Source of the DNA: UMGS1474 sp050946775
GTDB lineage: Bacteria > Bacillota > Clostridia > Oscillospirales > Acutalibacteraceae
DNA: 12,504 nt
Direction of reading: 5' to 3'
Assembly (NCBI GenBank): GCA_050946775.1
Contig: JBMNVL010000054.1
Coordinates: 1-12,504, forward strand
The position numbers were made by a program, and so were the translations under genes. Under the pieces are notes generated by a model that was given only the letters and a program-made list of their open reading frames with translations, ran no database searches and was not told the DNA's origin. Positions within the stretch are counted from its first letter, which is position 1. Each line of letters begins with the position of its first letter. This document shows positions 1 to 6,996 of the stretch, one piece after another.

Positions 1-344
1 GAGTGGCCTCGTCGTCCGCCTGCACGGCCTGCGCGTCGGCCAGTGCAGCCTCAACGGCGGAGAAGTCCTCGTAATCGTCGGCGTTCAGAGCCTCGGCCGC
101 CGCGATAGCCGCCTCCAGCGCGGTCTTGTCGACCTCCGGCTCGTCGGATTTGAGTACCAGCGCGTCGACCGCCGCGTTCAGCGCGTCAGCCGCCGCGTCG
201 ACGTCGTCCTGGGTGGCCTCGTCGTCCGCCTGCACGGCCTGCGCCGCCGTCAGCGCGGTCTCAACGGCGGAGAAGTCCTCGTAATCGTCGGCGTTCAGAG
301 CCTCGGCCGCCGCGATAGCCGCCTCCAGCGCAGTCTTGTCGACC
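1..344 (-). repeat. Tandem 210-bp repeats encoding 70-residue FIVAR-type modules
   Basis: Positions 1-134 and 211-344 are near-identical copies offset by exactly 210 bp, which is 70 codons, so the reading frame is kept. Bases 51-121 match 261-331 without a mismatch, and most differences lie in a short block at about 35-50. The encoded unit starts VDKTALEAAIAAAEAL and continues with a DDYEDFSAVE stretch and an Ala/Asp-rich helix. It fits the FIVAR helical-repeat family of Gram-positive surface proteins. The left copy is cut by the window edge, so the copy number is unknown. Confidence 0.9.
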
Positions 345-2374
345 GTGGGAGTGGTTTCCTTCTCGGTCAAAGCCTCTTTCAAAGCGGTCAGTTCCGTCAC
401 AGCGGCTTTAACCTGGCGAAGCGTGGTCGCGTCGCCAGCAGCCGTCACCGCCGCCTCAAACGCTTCCAGAGCCTCGTCGTCCTCGTACAGGGTGGTATCG
501 GTGTTGATCAGCTCGGCCAGCTCTTCGTTGAGCTGCGCCGCGGTTTCGTTGACAATGCGCACGTTGTCGAGCAGGCAGTACACCGGGATGTCCACGTTGT
601 TCGCGTCCTCGGCGGTGCGCAGATCCTGCGTCAGATTCACGAAAACGATGGCTTCGCGCACGTTGGTCCAGTCGACCTCGTGTTTCGCCTCGTCGGTGAA
701 CAGCGTCTTCATCTCATAGGTGATGCTGTCATCCGTCACGGTGGGCTCGTCGTACTCCATCACATAGGAATTGGTCCGTTTCTCGCCGCCGATATTGGTG
801 CGCACGCGAATCTCCACGTTGCGCAGCAGCGTGCTCAAATCGTCGATCGTGATCGCGCCGGCATACGCCTTGTTGCGGCTGAGCGTCATGGTCATGGTCA
901 TATAGCGATTGGCGCCGACGCCTTCTTCGCCGTCGGTCAGATCACCGCCGACCTGATCCACGCCGCGCGCCCGCGACCAGTTGTAATAATACTGGTTGCG
1001 TCCAACGTCGGCAACTTTCTTGTTGTTGAGGTTGGGGAATTCCAGCACGACGGGCGACAGATCCCGCACGTTGCTCAGGTTGGCTTTCGCCGCGATGATG
1101 GCCGCCGTAGCGTCCCGCAGCTCGTCCAGCGATCCACCAGAGGTCAGCGCCGCTTTACCGGCCGCGACCGCCGCGTCGTAAGCCTGGGCCGCCTCGTCCT
1201 CGTCGAAGACGGCGTTCTCCAGCTCGCTGATCGCCGCTTCCAGATCCTCGTACACGCCCGCGATGGTCAAATCGGTGATGGTCACATTCTTGACGCTCGC
1301 CGTGAAAGCGGGGTTGCCGGGGTTGTCGTTGTAGTTGAAAATCAGCAGCTTGTCAATATCGGTCGCTTTCTCGATGTTGCTGAATTTATCCAGCGTAAAG
1401 GAGAAATGATACCAGGTGTCCAGCTTGGCGATAGCGCCGTTGGCCCAGCTGTTGACATTCATTTCGCCGCCGCCGACCTTGGAGAACCGCACCTGACCGT
1501 TGACGATCTTGGTGGGATCAAAGCCTTCCACGTCGCTGGAATACATCACGTCGAAGTCCAGGCGCAGCTGGTTGAGCGCCATTCCCTCGGTCATGGCGTT
1601 GACGGAGGGACTCGCCCAGGTCAGCATATTCGGCGTGTGCTGTCCTTCGGCATTGAAGACCGTCTGATCGTCCCATTTGGCGACAACCGACTGCAGACGG
1701 CCATCGCCGTCACGGCTGGTATCGACGATGCGGGCGTTTTCAAAGGTGAAGTCCAGGCCCACCGCGTCGTCATACACGCCGTTGTTGTCGATGTCCATCT
1801 TCCAGGTATCATTGTACATCCAGAAGTTGACACGGGTCAGCTCTTTGTCTTCGGTCTTGACCAAGGGATCGCCGTTGTGCGGGCTGACCGCCGTCCAGGG
1901 GATCATATACGTAATGGTCTGGCCGGCCTTGTCGCCGTAACCGGTGGTGAACGCCGTCAGATAGGGATTGCCCTGCAGCTGCATAACCATGGTGTCGCCG
2001 TTGTACAGCGCCAGCAGCTGGTTGCCGGTGCCGCTGAGTTTGCCGGCGCCGGTCTCCCCGTCCTGACGGGTGGTGGTGATATCGATCACGAAGGCCAGAT
2101 TCGCCGCATCGTAGCCCGAAATGTCGATGGGCTCCGCCGCGTTGATATTGATGGCGCCGTTGGTGACTTTATTGGGGTAAGTCGCCGCGTCGTCACCCTC
2201 GTTCACGATCACGTCGGAACTGGAGTGTCCCGCCTCGCCTTCCGCCTGAAAGCGGCCAACCACGAAATATGGCTCCGCTTCCTCTTCCGCCGACACGGTC
2301 ATCGGCAGAACGAAGGAGGGCAAGATCAGCAAAACGCTCAACAGAACAGCCAGAATACGCTTGCTAACTTTCAT
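1..2374 (-). CDS. Large secreted multidomain protein with beta-sandwich modules and FIVAR repeats (3' end off left edge)
   Basis: The 791 codons visible run from an ATG at 2374-2372 to the left edge without a stop, so the C terminus is missing. The start is fixed by an AAAGGA ribosome binding site at 2386-2391 and a promoter further upstream. Residues 1-29 form a Sec signal peptide: a K/R-containing start, a Leu/Val-rich core, and likely cleavage after Val-Ser-Ala before EEE. The mature protein alternates predicted beta-sandwich modules (about residues 36-218, 259-373 and 435-611) with Ala/Glu-rich helical segments (about 374-434 and 613-675). Each beta module ends in a motif like NVxIxD (NARIVD, NVTITD, NVRIVN). 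From residue 678 come 70-residue FIVAR-type repeats beginning VDKTALEAAI. No catalytic motif was found. The beta modules resemble carbohydrate-binding domains in layout only. A dockerin or cell-wall anchor may lie beyond the edge, as in the protein at the other end of the window. The gene is certain; the role in polysaccharide binding is inference. Confidence 0.9.
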   Translation of the reverse strand, partial: MKVSKRILAVLLSVLLILPSFVLPMTVSAEEEAEPYFVVGRFQAEGEAGHSSSDVIVNEGDDAATYPNKVTNGAININAAEPIDISGYDAANLAFVIDITTTRQDGETGAGKLSGTGNQLLALYNGDTMVMQLQGNPYLTAFTTGYGDKAGQTITYMIPWTAVSPHNGDPLVKTEDKELTRVNFWMYNDTWKMDIDNNGVYDDAVGLDFTFENARIVDTSRDGDGRLQSVVAKWDDQTVFNAEGQHTPNMLTWASPSVNAMTEGMALNQLRLDFDVMYSSDVEGFDPTKIVNGQVRFSKVGGGEMNVNSWANGAIAKLDTWYHFSFTLDKFSNIEKATDIDKLLIFNYNDNPGNPAFTASVKNVTITDLTIAGVYEDLEAAISELENAVFDEDEAAQAYDAAVAAGKAALTSGGSLDELRDATAAIIAAKANLSNVRDLSPVVLEFPNLNNKKVADVGRNQYYYNWSRARGVDQVGGDLTDGEEGVGANRYMTMTMTLSRNKAYAGAITIDDLSTLLRNVEIRVRTNIGGEKRTNSYVMEYDEPTVTDDSITYEMKTLFTDEAKHEVDWTNVREAIVFVNLTQDLRTAEDANNVDIPVYCLLDNVRIVNETAAQLNEELAELINTDTTLYEDDEALEAFEAAVTAAGDATTLRQVKAAVTELTALKEALTEKETTPTVDKTALEAAIAAAEALNADDYEDFSAVETALTAAQAVQADDEATQDDVDAAADALNAAVDALVLKSDEPEVDKTALEAAIAAAEALNADDYEDFSAVEAALADAQAVQADDEAT

Positions 2375-2398
2375 CCTTATCGTCCTTTCTGAAAATGG

Positions 2399-2424
2399 AA
2401 TTCGCATAACCCCTTATGCAAATT
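2399..2424 (-). promoter_or_regulatory. Palindrome over predicted transcript start (operator or 5' hairpin candidate)
   Basis: GCATAA-CCCC-TTATGC at 2404-2419 is a perfect 6-bp inverted repeat with a 4-base centre. Beyond one mismatched pair it is extended by AATT at 2399-2402 and 2421-2424. It lies directly downstream of the minus-strand -10 box at 2427-2432, so it covers the likely start of transcription and the first ~20 bases of the leader. It could be a repressor site or an RNA hairpin at the 5' end. No binding protein can be assigned. Confidence 0.5.
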
Positions 2425-2426
2425 CT

Positions 2427-2455
2427 ATAATAACTCTTTTCAATCGTTTTGTCAA
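2427..2455 (-). promoter_or_regulatory. Sigma-A-type promoter for the left-edge secreted protein
   Basis: On the minus strand, -35 TTGACA (2455-2450) and -10 TATTAT (2432-2427) are separated by exactly 17 bases. The -35 box is a perfect consensus and the -10 has one mismatch. The start codon lies about 50 bases downstream of the -10, with a good ribosome binding site between. Confidence 0.8.
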
Positions 2456-2563
2456 CTGATCGAAATCACCAAAAATCCGCTCCTAAACTATTACATTCGC
2501 CCACTGCGCGCCGCGAATATTCTCGAAAGCGGATAAACGATACGAAAAAAAGAGGAGACGGGG

Positions 2564-2592
2564 TTGCCTGGCGTTCAAAAAGCGGGTATAAT
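2564..2592 (+). promoter_or_regulatory. Sigma-A-type promoter for the YtvI-like gene
   Basis: -35 TTGCCT (2564-2569) and a perfect -10 TATAAT (2587-2592) are spaced 17 bases apart. An AAAGGAG ribosome binding site follows at 2604-2610, 8 bases before the ATG at 2619. The leader is therefore only about 20 bases long. A vegetative promoter suggests expression is not limited to sporulation, though other promoters could exist. Confidence 0.8.
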
Positions 2593-2618
2593 AGAACAAA
2601 AAGAAAGGAGATGAACGC

Positions 2619-3722
2619 ATGGCGTCCAACAACCAAAGCGAGCTGACCCGTTTGGGCAAGCGCCGGGCGTTTTTGATCAATCTCGCCTATACCGCCGTGT
2701 GGATCGTCATCGCCGTGCTGGCGGTGGGGTATTTGCTGAAATGGATGATGCCCTTCGTGGCGGCGTTCATCGTGGCGGCGGTGCTGCAAAAGCCGCTGAA
2801 ATTCCTGGTGCGGATCTCCAGAGGCAACCGCAAGTTCTTTTCGGTGATCCTGGTGGTGCTGATGGTGCTGCTGCTGGCCGGCGCGGTGGCGCTGATCGGT
2901 TGGCGGCTGATCGTCTGGCTGATGGGCTTTGTCAACGGCGACACCATCAAAACGGTGCAGTCGGCCATCACCGGCGCGGGCGACGCCATCCGGGACTTTT
3001 TGCAGGGACTGGGCGGCAATTTGCCGCAGTCGGCGGCCGATTCGCTGTCCAACGGCATCGACAGTCTGTCCCAGCAGCTGGTGACGCTGGTCACCACGGC
3101 GCTGAAAAACGTCGCTGCCGGCGCGGTGGAGCTGACCACCCATCTGCCGATGGTGCTGCTGAGCTTCATCATGTGGATCGTGGCATCGGTGCTGCTGACC
3201 ATCGATTATCACCAGGTGACCGGCTTTTTCCTGCGGCAGGTGCCCGACCGGCACGCCGAGCTGGTGATGCACACCCGGGAACTGTGCCACAACACCCTGT
3301 TCAAGCTGCTCAAGGCCTATTTGCTGCTGATGCTGATCACCTTCGCCGAGCTGTCGCTGGGGCTGTCGGTCTTGCAGGTGAAAAGCGCCATTCCGCTGGC
3401 GGCGCTGATCGCGGTGGTGGACATTTTGCCGGTGCTGGGCACCGGCACGGTGCTGATCCCCTGGGCGCTGATCTCTCTGCTGTACGCCGATTTTCCACGG
3501 GCGATCGGGCTGGCGGTCCTCTACGTCGTCATCACCGTCATCCGCAACGTCATCGAGCCGCGGCTGGTCAGCTACCAGATCGGGCTCAACCCGCTGGTCA
3601 CCCTGTTTTTCATGTATCTGGGACTGCGGGCGCTGGGTCTGCCGGGGATGATCCTCTTCCCGGTGATCGTCATCATTCTGGTGCAGCTGCAGGACAGCGG
3701 CTACATCCATTTGTGGAAATAA
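2619..3722 (+). CDS. ytvI: YtvI-like sporulation / AI-2E-family integral membrane protein
   Basis: This 367-residue polytopic membrane protein belongs to the AI-2E transporter (PerM/YtvI) family. The length and the N terminus (RRAFLINLAY, then two hydrophobic segments at about 20-57) resemble the YtvI subgroup of spore formers, which is linked to sporulation but has no proven substrate. Hydrophobic segments lie at about 20-40, 42-57, 73-103, 173-195, 230-252, 257-290, 294-310 and 323-358. A polar amphipathic region at about 105-172 is typical of the family. Family signatures seen are DILPVLGTG (268-276) and RNVIEPRLVSYQIGLNPL (309-326). The start is set by AAAGGAG 8 bases upstream. The gene is monocistronic, with its own promoter and terminator, and faces the minus-strand operon. 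The family is certain; YtvI rather than another AI-2E paralogue is likely but not proven. Confidence 0.93.
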   Translation: MASNNQSELTRLGKRRAFLINLAYTAVWIVIAVLAVGYLLKWMMPFVAAFIVAAVLQKPLKFLVRISRGNRKFFSVILVVLMVLLLAGAVALIGWRLIVWLMGFVNGDTIKTVQSAITGAGDAIRDFLQGLGGNLPQSAADSLSNGIDSLSQQLVTLVTTALKNVAAGAVELTTHLPMVLLSFIMWIVASVLLTIDYHQVTGFFLRQVPDRHAELVMHTRELCHNTLFKLLKAYLLLMLITFAELSLGLSVLQVKSAIPLAALIAVVDILPVLGTGTVLIPWALISLLYADFPRAIGLAVLYVVITVIRNVIEPRLVSYQIGLNPLVTLFFMYLGLRALGLPGMILFPVIVIILVQLQDSGYIHLWK

Positions 3723-3736
3723 GCCGGCTATACGCC

Positions 3737-3780
3737 AAAGGCCGGGGGACGGCAATCGTCCCCCGGCCTTTGTTTTCTCT
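3737..3780 (+). terminator. Rho-independent terminator of the YtvI-like gene
   Basis: A perfect 15-bp GC-rich stem (3737-3751 with 3757-3771) closes a 5-base loop and is followed by a pyrimidine run GTTTTCTCTTTCTC. It begins 14 bases after the stop codon. Confidence 0.92.
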
Positions 3781-3832
3781 TTCTCTTTCTCCCGATACAT
3801 TATGATAGCACAACCGCTTTTTTACGCAAGAC

Positions 3833-3867
3833 GTGACGCCGATTTGTCACGGACAATGCGGCGTCAC
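3833..3867 (-). terminator. Two-tier hairpin overlapping the end of the glycosylase gene
   Basis: GTGACGCCG (3833-3841) pairs with CGGCGTCAC (3859-3867). Inside it, TTGTC (3844-3848) pairs with GACAA (3852-3856) around an ACG loop, with a small internal mismatch between the two stems. The outer stem includes the TGA stop (3866-3864) of the minus-strand gene. There is no T-run immediately after it on the minus strand, so it may block read-through or protect the mRNA 3' end rather than act as a classic terminator. Confidence 0.4.
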
Positions 3868-4346
3868 AGATCGTCCCGGATCACCCGCCAGGCTCCGATC
3901 AGCCGCTCGAGCGACCAGGCGGCGTTGGCGGGCGAGGTGGAGGGCAGTCCGACCGCCGGAAGGCCGACGGCGTCCCGCAAAAAGGCGTTGTAGTATTTTT
4001 CGGCGGTTTTACCGTTGGCGAAGATCCGCCCGATCGGCGCGCTATGCATAATCAAAGTCAGATCGTTGGGGCAGGCGTCGCGGATGGTGCTGTCGGCGCT
4101 GCCGGTAACGGTGCACCGGCCGATCACGTCCCACAGGGCGATCCCCGACGAAAGCAGCAGCGCCCGCTTTTGCTCGACCGACACCGGCGCCGGGCGTTCC
4201 AGCACCCCGGCCAACACCCGCCAAAAGCGGTTTTGGGGATGGCCGTAGTAAAACCCCTGTTCCCGGGACTTGACCGAGGGAAAGCTGCCCAAAATCAGCA
4301 CCCGGGACCGCTCGTCATACACCGGCGGAATGGCATGGATCACCAC
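3864..4346 (-). CDS. DNA-deoxyinosine (hypoxanthine) glycosylase, uracil-DNA glycosylase superfamily
   Basis: This 160-residue cytoplasmic base-excision repair enzyme is predicted to remove hypoxanthine, the deamination product of adenine, from DNA. It matches the small HDG family (UDG family 6). Motif 1 is GSFPS (20-24) followed by GHPQNRFW (35-42), where the Asn at residue 39 sits at the position expected for catalysis in this family. Motif 2 is LPSTSPAN (134-141). Length is normal for the family. The start is GTG at 4346, because AAAGGAG at 4355-4361 lies 8 bases upstream; an adjacent GTG at 4343 is a less likely alternative. It is the last gene of a four-gene operon, 36 bases after the lipoprotein gene, with no strong terminator between. 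Its link to the surface-glycan genes upstream is unclear. Substrate preference within the superfamily cannot be proven from sequence alone. Confidence 0.9.
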   Translation of the reverse strand: MVIHAIPPVYDERSRVLILGSFPSVKSREQGFYYGHPQNRFWRVLAGVLERPAPVSVEQKRALLLSSGIALWDVIGRCTVTGSADSTIRDACPNDLTLIMHSAPIGRIFANGKTAEKYYNAFLRDAVGLPAVGLPSTSPANAAWSLERLIGAWRVIRDDL

Positions 4347-4354
4347 GCGGAAAA

Positions 4355-4361
4355 CTCCTTT
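4355..4361 (-). promoter_or_regulatory. Ribosome binding site that decides a GTG start
   Basis: AAAGGAG on the minus strand lies 8 bases before GTG at 4346-4344. No in-frame ATG is suitably placed near it, so this site supports a GTG start for the glycosylase. Confidence 0.75.
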
Positions 4362-4382
4362 CCGAAAAAAGCGAAGCGATCG

Positions 4383-4961
4383 TTACAGCTCGTTTTTCGA
4401 CAGGTATTCCTCGATTTCCCCGATCAGCTTGTCGCCGTCGAAATTATGGAAGATCCTCGTCATGCAGCCAGCAATCATCGGGTTGAGATCCAGCCCCAGC
4501 TCCACCGAGCGGGTATCGGTTTTGAACCCGTAGCACCGCTTGCCGGAGGCGTAGGCGATCCCCAGCTCGACGCAAGCCCCTTCGTCCGGCACCCGGCCGT
4601 CCAGATTCATAAAGAGGATATCGGCTTTTTTCACCTCGCCGGCGTCCAGCGAAAAGATCATGTCGACAAGCTCCTCCTCGGTCTTCCCCTCCAGCAAAGC
4701 GGCCTCGATGCCGTCCCGCTGGGGCAAAAAGACCTGGTAGCCGTGATCCTCCAGCACCTTGGCGAGCCGCGCGTTGAAATCCTTTTCCGCCTGGTTGAAC
4801 AGCGGGCCGGCGAAATAGACCCTTTTTCCGGCCTTTTCGCTTTGGTTTTCTTGCGGGGCCGGCGTTTGCGGCTCCCGCCGGCTTTCTCCGCCCGAACAGG
4901 CGGACAGCAGCAAGGCCGGGCACAGGATCGCCATGGCGATCAGCGACAGACGTTTTTTCAT
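4383..4961 (-). CDS. Lipoprotein with a nucleoside 2-deoxyribosyltransferase domain
   Basis: This 192-residue protein starts with a lipoprotein signal: KKR, a hydrophobic core, and lipobox LLSAC with Cys22 as the predicted lipidated residue. A Ser/Gly/Pro/Glu-rich linker runs to about residue 46. The rest is a nucleoside 2-deoxyribosyltransferase-like domain with YFAGPLF (49-55), the acidic loop VPDEG (124-128) and VELG (131-134), where Glu132 is at the place of the catalytic nucleophile, and a late LNPMIAG stretch (159-165). The family cleaves or exchanges the base of 2-deoxynucleosides or deoxynucleotides. Most known members are cytoplasmic, so an outer-membrane-face location on the cell is unusual; the domain appears complete and not decayed. 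The gene starts 22 bases after the GT-C gene, with AAGGAG 11 bases before the ATG. The true substrate, and whether it is an enzyme of salvage or something else, cannot be told from sequence. Confidence 0.9.
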   Translation of the reverse strand: MKKRLSLIAMAILCPALLLSACSGGESRREPQTPAPQENQSEKAGKRVYFAGPLFNQAEKDFNARLAKVLEDHGYQVFLPQRDGIEAALLEGKTEEELVDMIFSLDAGEVKKADILFMNLDGRVPDEGACVELGIAYASGKRCYGFKTDTRSVELGLDLNPMIAGCMTRIFHNFDGDKLIGEIEEYLSKNEL

Positions 4962-4983
4962 CGGATCACCCTCTCCTTTTGCG

Positions 4984-6996
4984 TCAGCAGAAAAAGTCTT
5001 TGAGCATATAATAATTCTCCGGCGCGCGCTCCCAAAGCCGGCCGTCGGTCACGCTGAACAGCAGACAGGCGGCAACGGTCACGCACAAAGCGCCCACGAG
5101 GAAGAGCTTGAGTCCCCGTTTGAACGCCGGGCCGGCGCGATGGTAAAGCGACAGGAACACCGCGATGGCCGCCAGATACAAAAGCGGCAGAAAATCGCCG
5201 GTGTACCGCCACAGGATGCCCGCTATTTCGGTATCCGCCGCGATGACGGCAACGGCGGCGAGGGCGCAGATCCCCACAAAGCCCCAGAGCCGTTTTTGCC
5301 GCAGCACCCCGCGGGCGCGGCGGGTAAACAGCAGCATCCACAAAAACACGTGGGTGATCAGCACGCCGCCGAACATGGGTTCGCGTATGGTCATGCCGAC
5401 GTAGGGCGAACCCGTCGACGCGGCGTGGATGAAGGGGAACTGCAGATCGATATTCGGCAGCCGGAAGAGGTATTCAAAAAACCCGTCGGGCAGCCGCGAC
5501 CACTTCCAGCCGCGCAGGGGCATATTGTTGGTGGTCAGATTGTAGTTCGCGCCAAAGTCGAACACCGAGCCGAACCGGATGGCGTTGTAATACATCAGAC
5601 ACCCGGCGACCACGACGTACGGGGCCGCGAAGGCGGCCGCCTTGACCAGTATGTTCTTTTGGCGCCATTCCCGCTTGGCCGCGCCCCAGAAGATAGGCAG
5701 CGCCAGCAGGGAGAAAACGAGAAACTGCGGCCGGCATCCGGCGACCAGCGCGGCAAAAACCGACCCGATAGCCACCCGCGGGACGACCCCTTGCTGCCCG
5801 CCGTCCCACCGGCGCGCCGCCGAAAGCCACAGTCCGAGCGCCCATAGCGTGAAGGCCGTGGCAAAGGTGATCGGAATAATGTAAAAACTGGCCACCAGCG
5901 TATACTCCGCCGCGCAGGTGCCGTTGCCCAGCAGCAGCGAGAGCATCACGTACAGGGCAAACGGCGTGTCGGGAAAATACCGCTTGACAAACGCCCGCAT
6001 AAAGACGAACGCGCCGGCGAGTATCATGGCAAAGGTGACGACCGCCAAAGAAAACGTCGGCAGATCGTTTCCCGTCGCCAGGTAATACGGCAGATAGGCG
6101 ACCACCACGGGAACGACGCCAAAATAGACGTAGAGGTGCCCGTTGTAGTAGGCCGCGTCCCATGGGACGGCCGCGTGTTTTTCGTCAAACAGCGCCTTTC
6201 TTGCCGCGCGGTCGTAAGGATCGTCAAGCTCGGCCAGATACACCAGCTCCCGCTGCTCCTGCTCGGGCGTTTCGATATACGTTTTGCCGTCCGCGAGCGC
6301 CCGCGCCAGCTTGGCGTACTGCTGGTGATGCTCCCATACCGGGTGGACGAAAGCGTCGTTCAGCCCGGCAAAGCAGCCCAGCAGCACCACGTTGATCGCC
6401 AGCAAGAGCGCCACACAGCCCCGCCGCGCCGCGCGAAAGCGATCCCAAAACGCGTTGCCGTAGATCACCGACGAAGGCCGCAGCGCGTAAAGCAGCGCAA
6501 AAAGCAAAAAGAGAACCAGCACGCGGGCGGGCGAAACGAACAGCGGCACCGATCCGTTGATATCGGCGGATTCGAGAGTATACGTGCCGCCGCTGCCGGT
6601 ATCGAACTGGACCTTGATATCCTTCACGGCGCCGTAGGCGTTGATCCGGAAATAGGAGCCCTTCGGGTGTTCCTGGGTATAGGAGGCCGTACCGGCGCGA
6701 TAATACTCCGCGTTGCCCTGATCGCGCAGGTATACCGTCAGCTCGGTCGGACGGGGCTGGCCGTGGCTGTCCTTGACGGCGATATTCAAATGGACGTACC
6801 CGACCTCACTGTTGATATCGTGAAAGATCAGCGTTTTGGCCGAAGAGGTACCGCCGGCCGTCTCGGGCTCGCCAAGGGATTGCCAGCGGGAGCCGATGGT
6901 GGTCACGGCCTTGAAATTGAATACCAGAAACTCGCACAGGATGGTCGCGATGAGCGCGATCAACAGCGCGCGGATCGTTTTTTCCCACTTAATCAT
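4984..6996 (-). CDS. Large GT-C-like integral membrane glycosyltransferase
   Basis: This 670-residue protein has an N-terminal membrane anchor (about 8-28), then a polar beta-rich domain (about 34-150) expected outside the membrane, then about ten or more hydrophobic segments from residue 155 to 650. In the region after the second and third membrane segments lie WEHHQQYAKLARAL (221-234) and WDAAYYNGHLYVYFG (279-293), a loop rich in acidic and aromatic residues as in GT-C enzymes that use polyprenyl-phosphate sugars. A later YNAIRFGSVFDFG stretch resembles uncharacterised GT-C-like proteins of Gram-positive bacteria. The ATG overlaps the end of the upstream GT2 gene in ATGATTAA, an 8-base overlap that implies translational coupling and a shared function. 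The likely role is transfer of a lipid-linked sugar to a cell-envelope acceptor. Neither sugar nor acceptor can be named, and the GT-C assignment rests on topology and motifs. Confidence 0.88.
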   Translation of the reverse strand: MIKWEKTIRALLIALIATILCEFLVFNFKAVTTIGSRWQSLGEPETAGGTSSAKTLIFHDINSEVGYVHLNIAVKDSHGQPRPTELTVYLRDQGNAEYYRAGTASYTQEHPKGSYFRINAYGAVKDIKVQFDTGSGGTYTLESADINGSVPLFVSPARVLVLFLLFALLYALRPSSVIYGNAFWDRFRAARRGCVALLLAINVVLLGCFAGLNDAFVHPVWEHHQQYAKLARALADGKTYIETPEQEQRELVYLAELDDPYDRAARKALFDEKHAAVPWDAAYYNGHLYVYFGVVPVVVAYLPYYLATGNDLPTFSLAVVTFAMILAGAFVFMRAFVKRYFPDTPFALYVMLSLLLGNGTCAAEYTLVASFYIIPITFATAFTLWALGLWLSAARRWDGGQQGVVPRVAIGSVFAALVAGCRPQFLVFSLLALPIFWGAAKREWRQKNILVKAAAFAAPYVVVAGCLMYYNAIRFGSVFDFGANYNLTTNNMPLRGWKWSRLPDGFFEYLFRLPNIDLQFPFIHAASTGSPYVGMTIREPMFGGVLITHVFLWMLLFTRRARGVLRQKRLWGFVGICALAAVAVIAADTEIAGILWRYTGDFLPLLYLAAIAVFLSLYHRAGPAFKRGLKLFLVGALCVTVAACLLFSVTDGRLWERAPENYYMLKDFFC

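Noticed and set aside
680..2392. A 570-codon open frame on the plus strand, antisense to the left-edge secreted gene.
   Set aside because: The minus strand has a promoter, ribosome binding site, signal peptide and coherent domains. The plus-strand frame is His/Arg/Gly-rich without domain features, as expected from GC-rich antisense DNA.
2466..3800. A 444-codon open frame on the minus strand across the YtvI-like gene.
   Set aside because: It reads as a Gln/His/Arg-rich low-complexity product and crosses the terminator and promoter of the YtvI-like gene. The plus-strand membrane protein is clearly the real gene.
4362..4382. Possible terminator between the lipoprotein and glycosylase genes (short CGATCGCTTCG hairpin followed by a T-run on the minus strand).
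   Set aside because: The stem is only about three base pairs and the glycosylase ribosome binding site follows directly, so read-through in one operon is more likely.
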